A stretch of 13,360 bases of DNA. Source: Anaerorhabdus sp036641015. Its GTDB lineage: Bacteria > Bacillota_I > Bacilli_A > Erysipelotrichales > Erysipelotrichaceae. Below the pieces are notes generated by a model. It saw nothing but the letters and a program-made list of their open reading frames with translations. It was not told the origin of the DNA and did no database searches. Shown in pieces: positions 6,454-12,667 of this stretch (positions within the stretch are counted from its first letter, which is position 1; each line of letters starts with the position of its first letter). The position numbers and the translations under genes are program-made. Where the stretch lies: assembly GCF_036641015.1 (NCBI RefSeq), contig NZ_JAVWFO010000051.1, positions 1-13,360 of the forward strand, read 5' to 3'.

Positions 6454-7554
6454 CTAATCATTATGTGTTTTTAACTGTGCACTTGCACCATCATTCGCAG
6501 CTTTTATAACACTTATATTTAAATCTTCACTCATTAAATATGCTAGCACTTCAAATGGTAATATATAATCAAGTGGTGAAAAATATCTTGAATCTGTAGT
6601 AATAATTTTAAAGTCACTATTATTTATATTATTTTCTTCTTTTCTACAAACAAAGTATACACTATTGGAATATTGCTTGCACCATTTTTCTAAGTCAATC
6701 ATACGATGATAAAATTGATTTTTTGGTGCTACAAGAAATATAACACTGTCTTTGTTTATTTGTGTTGTACTTCGATGCATAAATTCTTCCATCTCATAAT
6801 ATAGACAAGCTTTATGTGTAGTTTCAGCTATTTTTAATCCACCTTCTAGTACAGCTCCTTCATATTCTCCATTTGTTACATATCTAATAATCGGTGCTAA
6901 AAGTAAATTGTTTTTATTATTTTCATACCATATTTCAGTTAAATCAATATTGTTGTTGATATTCATTGAAATACTATATAAATCATTAATATATTTTGTA
7001 TAGTTTTCACTAGAAATAAATCCAGATGACAACCCATATTCTATAAAACATACGTACAGGCACATAAGTGAAGCAAAATGCCCTTTTGTCTCTATATAAC
7101 TATCTTCTTCATTGCTTCTTTTATGAATTACTACATTACTTAACTTAGCAAGTTCAGATTTAATATTATAAGTAGTACAAATAACAGGAATATCCAATTC
7201 ATTGCATTTTTTAGCCATTTCAATTGGTCCTTTAGTTGAACCAGAGTGAGCAGGACATATCATACATAATTGATTTGATGCGTATACTCCATTTATATTA
7301 AATGAATCATATGTTACATATTCTGCTGGATTTGTGATTTCAACTTCAATTTTAAATATATCTTGTATGAAATACTTCAATATCATTCCAATATAGATTC
7401 CAGATGCTTGTCCACTAAAGTATATTTTCCTGATTTGTTTGGTTTGAAATAAATGAACAAACTCTTTCGATATAGTTTTTCTATTAGTTAAAATATCCTC
7501 CATTGCTTGAGGAATTTCTTCCAAGCAATGGAGTAATTTTATGTTTTCATCCAT
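6454..7554 (-). CDS. SIS-domain sugar-phosphate isomerase/deglycase (FrlB/GfrF/AgaS/GlmS-C class)
   Basis: Double-SIS proteins linked to mannose-class PTS systems remove the amine from, or isomerise, 6-phospho amino sugars or Amadori compounds; FrlB and GfrF (fructosamine-6-phosphate deglycases) are examples. The first SIS domain (about 30-190) has IYFSGQASG (44-52) and PAHSGSTKGP (101-110) as phosphate-binding loops. The second (about 210-355) has EGAVLEGGLKIAETTHKA (232-249) and EMEEFMHRST (254-263), matching the catalytic E-E-F-x-H-G region of FrlB/GlmS but with Arg for the usual Gly. The ATG overlaps the IID stop by one base (TAATG). A 12-bp inverted repeat lies in codons 8-19. The true substrate is unknown; an amino sugar or glycated amino acid is the best guess from family and context. 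Confidence 0.85.
   Translation of the reverse strand: MDENIKLLHCLEEIPQAMEDILTNRKTISKEFVHLFQTKQIRKIYFSGQASGIYIGMILKYFIQDIFKIEVEITNPAEYVTYDSFNINGVYASNQLCMICPAHSGSTKGPIEMAKKCNELDIPVICTTYNIKSELAKLSNVVIHKRSNEEDSYIETKGHFASLMCLYVCFIEYGLSSGFISSENYTKYINDLYSISMNINNNIDLTEIWYENNKNNLLLAPIIRYVTNGEYEGAVLEGGLKIAETTHKACLYYEMEEFMHRSTTQINKDSVIFLVAPKNQFYHRMIDLEKWCKQYSNSVYFVCRKEENNINNSDFKIITTDSRYFSPLDYILPFEVLAYLMSEDLNISVIKAANDGASAQLKTHND
7498..7533 (-). repeat. 12-bp inverted repeat near the 5' end of the SIS gene
   Basis: CTCCATTGCTTG (7498-7509) and CAAGCAATGGAG (7522-7533) are exact complements with a 12-base loop. The hairpin would form in the mRNA about 20 bases after the SIS start codon. It could slow ribosomes or set expression relative to the transporter genes. 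Confidence 0.75.
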
Positions 7555-8384
7555 TAAATTAAACCTAATGCACCTAATATAACTCCAACTATTATAACTG
7601 TTGCCATTAAAATTGGAGCTTTAACATTTTTCTTTTTCATTATCCAAGCGCAGAATAATGTTAAACAGATTGGTAATAGATTTGGACATATTCCATCAAA
7701 TATTGTTTGTAAATCTATAACAGCTTGATCATAAGAGAACGCTATCTTTGTTGATAAGAAAACATAGGATGAAGTTAAAGCACCTAATACTGTGATTCCT
7801 ACTATTAAGGCAACATCCGTAACTTTCTTTAATAATCCTGATGCAACAACTTTATCTATAAAGCTTGTTCCTAACTTAAACCCTAAATGAATTCCATAAT
7901 AATGACATAGATAATTAGGTACATTAAATATTAAGAAATAAACTAATATACCAAATGGATTTCCTGCAATACATAGTGCAGAACCAACTGAAGCTGCTAT
8001 TACCCTAAAGCCACTCGTAAAGAATAAAGTATCACCAATAACAGAAATAGGACCCATTAGACCAGTTTTTATAGCAGTAACTGTATCCCCAAGATTGTTT
8101 TCATTTTCTGCATTTTGTACTTCTAGTGCTGCTGTAATTCCTAATACCCATGGTTCAATTTGCGGAGTTGTATTATAGAATTCCACATGTCTTTGTAATG
8201 CCATTTTCATTCCTTCTGGATCATCTTTATAAATTTTTTTAAGTACTGGAGTCAATGTGAAAACATATAGTAAATTATGCATTCTTTCACTGTTATATGA
8301 TAGTTCTACTGGCATTGATCTCCAAAACATTTTGTTCAAGTCTTTTTTAGTAACTTCATATTTTTTGTTAGTAATTTCACTCAT
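7554..8384 (-). CDS. PTS mannose-family EIID membrane subunit
   Basis: EIID pairs with EIIC to form the membrane transporter unique to the mannose class. The 276 residues (usual length about 270-300) begin with a cytoplasmic part containing LNKMFWRSMPVELSYNSERM (16-35) and LQRHVEFYNTTPQIEPWVLG (63-82). Then come KTGLMGPISVIGDTLFF (106-122), a family hallmark normally written KxGLMGPLAGxGDSLFW, and hydrophobic segments towards the C-terminus. The ATG lies 8 bases inside the end of the IIC gene, and the stop overlaps the SIS start, so translation is probably coupled. Confidence 0.95.
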   Translation of the reverse strand: MSEITNKKYEVTKKDLNKMFWRSMPVELSYNSERMHNLLYVFTLTPVLKKIYKDDPEGMKMALQRHVEFYNTTPQIEPWVLGITAALEVQNAENENNLGDTVTAIKTGLMGPISVIGDTLFFTSGFRVIAASVGSALCIAGNPFGILVYFLIFNVPNYLCHYYGIHLGFKLGTSFIDKVVASGLLKKVTDVALIVGITVLGALTSSYVFLSTKIAFSYDQAVIDLQTIFDGICPNLLPICLTLFCAWIMKKKNVKAPILMATVIIVGVILGALGLI

Positions 8385-9114
8385 CTTCCAATTCTCCTTC
8401 TTTTGTAAATAATCTAAATAAAGCTAATGCCAATGAGATAATGGTTATTGCCATTACATTTAGTCCTAAATAAGCACTAAGTGCAAACCCTACAAAGTAA
8501 AGAGGAATAAATCTTTTGTCCCACATAATATTAATTAACATTGCAAATCCAACTGCTGGTAGTAAATCACTTGCTTTACTTAATCCATTCATTATAGGTT
8601 CAGGAATCATATTAATAATATTTGTAATAGCATCTGTTCCTAACCAAACAGCAACCACTACAATTGAAGTCATGAATAAGCATTTAATAACGCCATATAA
8701 TACATGGAAACGATTTATCTTATCAATGTTTCCTTCTCTTGCCCAATTATCACATCTATGCATCACATAACTACCTATTGTATTAAATGTAGTAGAAATA
8801 TTTGCCCCAAGAATTGCTGCTGGTAAAGCAATTGCAATTGCTACATCAAATGAATTCCCAGTTGATATTGCAAAATATGTTCCAAGAATGGCTCCGATTC
8901 TTTCTTCCCCAGTTATCATTCCAGCATATGGAAGGAATCCCATCCACGCTAATTCCATTGTTCCTCCAATTATTAGACCTTCTGTAAAGTGCCCCATAAC
9001 CAAACCTGTTAGAGCACCCACTACGATTGGTCTATGCATATACGACGCTCCCGCAACATTGTCTGCACACCAAGCAAATACGTATACTAACCCTAATAAT
9101 AAAGCATTTGTCAT
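8377..9114 (-). CDS. PTS mannose-family EIIC membrane subunit
   Basis: This is the sugar channel partner of EIID. The 245-residue protein is almost entirely hydrophobic, with a short charged tail (LFTKEGELEDE). It contains RPIVVGALTGLVMGH (28-42), GGTMELAWMGFLPYAG (50-65) and LPAAILGANISTTFNTIGS (97-115), typical of ManY/LevF/GfrC-like subunits. Length is slightly below the usual 250-270. The ATG follows a strong GGAGGAT ribosome site in the 15-base gap after IIB, and the 3' end overlaps IID by 8 bases. Confidence 0.94.
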   Translation of the reverse strand: MTNALLLGLVYVFAWCADNVAGASYMHRPIVVGALTGLVMGHFTEGLIIGGTMELAWMGFLPYAGMITGEERIGAILGTYFAISTGNSFDVAIAIALPAAILGANISTTFNTIGSYVMHRCDNWAREGNIDKINRFHVLYGVIKCLFMTSIVVVAVWLGTDAITNIINMIPEPIMNGLSKASDLLPAVGFAMLINIMWDKRFIPLYFVGFALSAYLGLNVMAITIISLALALFRLFTKEGELEDE

Positions 9115-9129
9115 ATTATCTATCCTCCT

Positions 9130-9600
9130 TTATAAGTATTTTTCTATAGATACTTTTCTATCATCAGGTGCAACATATGATTCTAATTTAATCCCTAAAT
9201 CAAGCATCTTTTTTAAGTATTCTTCATCTTCTGTTGAGAAGTTAAGTGAAGGACTAACCATTTTCTTACCCTCTCCACCTTTAAGTAAAGCTACATTGAT
9301 TTCTTTTAATTCATCTATCTTATTTACTATTTCATATGCATCCTTGGGTGAATCAACAATAAGTTCTATTTTCTTTTGTTGTCCTTCATCACCCTGCATG
9401 TACGCAACAGCTTCTTCGATAGAACAAATTTTTAGTTTAATACCATGTGGAGCACTCATTTTCATTAAGCTTATTCTCAATTGATCTTTTGCGACATTGT
9501 CATTAGCAATAACAATTTGATTACATCCCATCTTTTGAGGCCAAACTTGTGAAGTTTGAAAATGTAACAACCTAAAATCTATTCTAAATAAATTAACCAT
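9130..9600 (-). CDS. PTS mannose-family EIIB subunit with altered active-site loop
   Basis: EIIB of this class accepts phosphate on a histidine from EIIA and phosphorylates the incoming sugar. The 156-residue protein has the normal length and fold landmarks: NQIVIANDNVAKDQLRI (27-43) and KMSAPHGIKLKI (47-58). The active loop is usually RIDDRLIHGQV; here it reads RIDFRLLHFQT (6-16). H13 is kept, but the second Asp is Phe9 and the Gly after His is Phe14. It is the first gene of operon B, with AGGGG five bases before the ATG and a candidate promoter at 9631-9636. The bulky residues beside the phospho-histidine may reflect an unusual partner or sugar. Confidence 0.92.
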   Translation of the reverse strand: MVNLFRIDFRLLHFQTSQVWPQKMGCNQIVIANDNVAKDQLRISLMKMSAPHGIKLKICSIEEAVAYMQGDEGQQKKIELIVDSPKDAYEIVNKIDELKEINVALLKGGEGKKMVSPSLNFSTEDEEYLKKMLDLGIKLESYVAPDDRKVSIEKYL

Positions 9601-9630
9601 GTTTTCCCCTTTCTAGAACTTTCTATCTAA

Positions 9631-9636
9631 ATTATA
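9631..9636 (-). promoter_or_regulatory. -10 box of a candidate sigma-A promoter for operon B
   Basis: A perfect TATAAT lies on the minus strand about 31 bases upstream of the IIB start codon. The -35 position (near 9654-9660) reads AGAATA or GAGAAT, a poor match, as expected for an activator-dependent promoter. No convincing -24/-12 element was found. Confidence 0.55.
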
Positions 9637-9664
9637 TGAAGAATATGTTTCGTTATTCTCATAT
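9634..9664. promoter_or_regulatory. Dyad overlapping the operon B promoter
   Basis: ATATGAAGAATA (9634-9645) and TATTCTCATAT (9654-9664) form an inverted repeat with one extra base in the first arm, around the 8-base spacer TGTTTCGT. It covers the -10 and -35 region, so a protein bound there would occlude polymerase. Confidence 0.5.
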
Positions 9665-9673
9665 ACAATTTTT

Positions 9674-9682
9674 TTAGCACTA
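9674..9682. promoter_or_regulatory. TTAGCACTA site upstream of operon B
   Basis: This 9-mer differs by one base from TTAACACTA, which occurs twice in front of the regulator gene at 12517-12525 and 12539-12547. Its centre is about 50 bases upstream of the predicted operon B start site, a usual activator position. The link to the LevR-type protein is inference. Confidence 0.3.
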
Positions 9683-9728
9683 TTCATACTCTGATTGACA
9701 TGTTTTTCTAATTAATGACAAAAATAAA

Positions 9729-9758
9729 GGATAGTGGTTAAGAAAATTAACACTATCC
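9729..9758 (-). terminator. Hairpin terminator of the LevR-type regulator gene
   Basis: On the minus strand GGATAGTG and CACTATCC form an 8-bp stem, extended inward by TTAA/TTAA across a one-base bulge, followed by TTTATTTT at 9721-9728. It begins about ten bases after the regulator stop codon and isolates it from operon B. Confidence 0.85.
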
Positions 9759-9767
9759 TCATTACTA

Positions 9768-12485
9768 TTATTTAAATTTATCGATATAACTATATAAGTA
9801 AACAATCTCATTAACAGGAAACTTAATCTTGTTATAATGATCACTAACATCCGTAAAAGAATCATAGAATATTTTAATAAACTTTTCTATATCTTTACTT
9901 AACTTTGTATTTTCCTCTATTTCTACTTTTTCATCAGTCTTTAATACTAATCTCTCTACTAGGCAGCATAGATGCAAATACAATCCAATTTTCGCCTTAT
10001 TAGGAATAATGATATTATAATTCTTTTCAAGCTTTCCAACTGCTTTTTCTACCTTTTCAAATAAAACATTGGCATTCAAAATAACTACATTATCAAGAAT
10101 ATTCGAAAGCGAGAAATTCTTTAGTAAATTTTTATTAAACTGAATAACTTCCTCATCTTTCATGTATTTCTTTAAATTATTAGTGACATCATCAAAATCA
10201 CTAAATGCTACCAGATCCTCTAAAGATACCGTTGGAACATTTAAGCCACTAATTGAATTAATTCCTACAACCATGATTACATTATATTTATTAAATATTT
10301 CATCCTTGTTCTTATTCTTTGATAATTTTGTATAAGAATACGGAATAATACCTAAGTCAATATTTCTAGGCATACTATTTTTAAATAACTGTATAACTCT
10401 TTCAGTAGCAGTTTCTCCTACCTCTGTAGTAAATATAATCATATTTTGCTTTTTACTAGCTAACTTAATTTTATATTTGCAAACATTTTCATTTGCTGCG
10501 GATTTTATAATAGTATCTATGTCTATTCCTTGTTTAATCTTCATCGCAACATCTAAAGCTAATTTTGTATTAACGTTATTAATCATACCAAAAGAGGAAC
10601 AGCTAGAATCATTAATTAACTCATCCATTTGTTCTAATGATCCCATATCAACTAATACTATAATATCTTTACTATTATTTATTTTTTTCAAGTAATTATT
10701 AATATGTACAATTATTTCTGTTACAGATGTATTGATTGGCATATCAATTCCATCAAATATATGAACTCCAACAATCTTATTAACTGCATCCGCTATTGAA
10801 GATGCAGTACTATACCCATGGGCTACAATTAAACAATTAGTGTGAATGTTATCAACCTCAGTATTATAGAAATGTATATTTAAAAATAGAAATAATAAAT
10901 TCGCTATATCCATTTCTATATCTAAAATATTTTTTATTTGAAGACTCAATTCTTCAGTTATTACAAATGATTTATGAAATTTAAGCTTACAATACTTTTT
11001 AAATGATAATAATTCACTCTTATGATCATTTTGCCAGTTTAAAATAACACTATTATCATAAGCTAAAGAATAAATTACTTTAGATAAAGTGTAAATACAT
11101 GTCATAGGTAAAAATACTTGATATTTATCAAATATATCATCAGATAGTATCTTTATACATTGTTCAAATGATTTAATTCTATTATTCTCGTATTTGTTTT
11201 CAAATACAATATATTCATAATAATCATTCATTCTTTCAAATCCCAGTTCTAAAAACTGCGATTCGTTAATTCCATTATTTAGATATTTTGCATATACTGA
11301 TAAAAGTAAATCAAAGTAAGGTATTGTTGAGCAAACAGTTTTCTCAGATTTAAAATCATCTATTTGGATAATTGAATCATCATTATTTTTAATGACATCT
11401 TCAGTCATTGCTTCTAAGAAACTTTCTGGCAAATGATATGATTTAACTATCATCATTTCATCATTATCGGAATAGGCATTTGCACATACCATTTTAATAA
11501 TTGACTGAAGCTCTTTGATATTCATTTTATAATGGTAATGTACTAAACTATAGAATACTTTCTCTGTGATATATATTTTTTTACTAATTCCTTTTTCTTC
11601 CAATTGAAACTGACTTAAAATTAAATTCTCTCTTTCAACAAAAGGACGTTCTGATAAGGATGGTATTTTGCAAATAACAGGAATTTCTTCTATTAAGTAT
11701 TCATTTACTTGATTATTTGGCATAGAAGTAAGTATCACTCTTACTGAACAATCAATTTGTTTATCAAACCCATCTATTAAATAATAACCATTTTTAAGAA
11801 AGGATATTAGTTGTATAAGTATGTTTTCACTTAATCTATGTACATTGTCTATGATTAGAACCCCATTCTTACATTTTAATAATAATCCTGGTTCTAGTTG
11901 TTTTAGCTTGCTATCATATTTTCCAAATAGTTTCTCATAAATTATCTTATCATCTTCTGTTTTACCAATAGATATCTTTCTTGGTTGAGAATTGGTTAAA
12001 AATCCTTCGTAAACACAATATTTAGCTAATAAATCAGCTAAGAAGGTTTTTCCTACTCCACTTTCTCCAATCAACAAAACAGGAATTCCATTGTTTGGGT
12101 ATTTTACTGCCGCTTGCATTTGCTTTATACAATAGTTTAATGATCCATCATGTCCAACCGCAGTAATGAAACTACCTTTATTCAGCATTCTTTCATCAAG
12201 TAGGTCAGTCAAGTCATCTATTGAGTCAAAAACAAGTTCGTGTATTGTAATCTTAAATGTCTTTTCTATTACCTTTTTATTAAGAAAATATACAGGTCTA
12301 GTATTTAGCTTAATTAATAATCCTTCTTTATGCATTTCATTTAAATGCAGACTTACAAGTGATCTAGACACAAAAAGATCATTAGATATCGATACCGTAT
12401 CACCCCGTAAAGTCTTACTCGAACAAAATTGCATTGTTACTTCTGTTATTTTATCAAATATCAATGACTTTGTTTTTTGTGACAT
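9768..12485 (-). CDS. LevR-type PRD transcriptional regulator lacking the sigma-54 contact motif
   Basis: LevR-class proteins activate PTS operons and are tuned by PTS phosphorylation. Domains in order: winged HTH (1-75); AAA+ (about 105-350) with Walker A GESGVGKT (140-147); PRD1 (about 390-545); EIIA-Man-like domain with the phospho-His motif IVAHG (553-557, H556); EIIB-Gat-like domain (about 680-765); PRD2 (about 800-900) with H838 in YLHLCCLVERL. Three departures stand out. The GAFTGA loop expected after LFG (186-188) is replaced by a shorter KYDSKLKQLEPG. Walker B ends IIDN (211-214), not DE. The EIIB-like loop TTEVGETA (686-693) has no Cys. The 905 residues are close to the usual LevR size. 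Start ATG 12483-12485 follows AAGGGGG. It is monocistronic, convergent with nothing and directly upstream of operon B, its likely target. The LevR family is clear; sigma-54 independence is inferred. Confidence 0.9.
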   Translation of the reverse strand: MSQKTKSLIFDKITEVTMQFCSSKTLRGDTVSISNDLFVSRSLVSLHLNEMHKEGLLIKLNTRPVYFLNKKVIEKTFKITIHELVFDSIDDLTDLLDERMLNKGSFITAVGHDGSLNYCIKQMQAAVKYPNNGIPVLLIGESGVGKTFLADLLAKYCVYEGFLTNSQPRKISIGKTEDDKIIYEKLFGKYDSKLKQLEPGLLLKCKNGVLIIDNVHRLSENILIQLISFLKNGYYLIDGFDKQIDCSVRVILTSMPNNQVNEYLIEEIPVICKIPSLSERPFVERENLILSQFQLEEKGISKKIYITEKVFYSLVHYHYKMNIKELQSIIKMVCANAYSDNDEMMIVKSYHLPESFLEAMTEDVIKNNDDSIIQIDDFKSEKTVCSTIPYFDLLLSVYAKYLNNGINESQFLELGFERMNDYYEYIVFENKYENNRIKSFEQCIKILSDDIFDKYQVFLPMTCIYTLSKVIYSLAYDNSVILNWQNDHKSELLSFKKYCKLKFHKSFVITEELSLQIKNILDIEMDIANLLFLFLNIHFYNTEVDNIHTNCLIVAHGYSTASSIADAVNKIVGVHIFDGIDMPINTSVTEIIVHINNYLKKINNSKDIIVLVDMGSLEQMDELINDSSCSSFGMINNVNTKLALDVAMKIKQGIDIDTIIKSAANENVCKYKIKLASKKQNMIIFTTEVGETATERVIQLFKNSMPRNIDLGIIPYSYTKLSKNKNKDEIFNKYNVIMVVGINSISGLNVPTVSLEDLVAFSDFDDVTNNLKKYMKDEEVIQFNKNLLKNFSLSNILDNVVILNANVLFEKVEKAVGKLEKNYNIIIPNKAKIGLYLHLCCLVERLVLKTDEKVEIEENTKLSKDIEKFIKIFYDSFTDVSDHYNKIKFPVNEIVYLYSYIDKFK

Positions 12486-12516
12486 ATTATAGCCCCCTTA
12501 AACACTCTATAAAAAG

Positions 12517-12547
12517 TTAACACTACTTTACTTATATATTAACACTA
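12517..12547. repeat. Two direct TTAACACTA repeats in the divergent regulatory region
   Basis: TTAACACTA occurs at 12517-12525 and 12539-12547, 22 bases apart (about two helical turns), on the same face of the DNA. A degraded third copy, TTAAACACT, is at 12498-12506. They lie 32-62 bases upstream of the regulator start codon and may be autoregulatory binding sites. Confidence 0.45.
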
Positions 12548-12597
12548 AATAAAAAAAAGCATTAATAATTTATTTTATGTTAAAAAAATGTATTTGA

Positions 12598-12626
12598 TTG
12601 AAAGTATATAGTAATCTAATTAAAAT
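12598..12626 (+). promoter_or_regulatory. Sigma-A promoter for the NagB-like gene
   Basis: TTGAAA (12598-12603) and TAAAAT (12621-12626) are separated by exactly 17 bases, each matching five of six consensus bases. The predicted leader is about 35 bases, followed by AAGGAGG at 12654-12660. Confidence 0.65.
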
Positions 12627-12667
12627 GATCATTTAATGATTTATTATATATGCAAGGAGGAATTTCT

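Noticed and set aside
8888..9484. A 198-codon open frame on the plus strand
   Set aside because: It is antisense to the IIC and IIB genes, has no ribosome site or recognisable domain, and both genes opposite are strongly supported.
9664..9679. Possible sigma-54 -24/-12 element (minus strand TGCTAAAAAAATTGTA) upstream of operon B
   Set aside because: The invariant GG is GC and the GC is GT, so both key dinucleotides are broken; the regulator also lacks GAFTGA.
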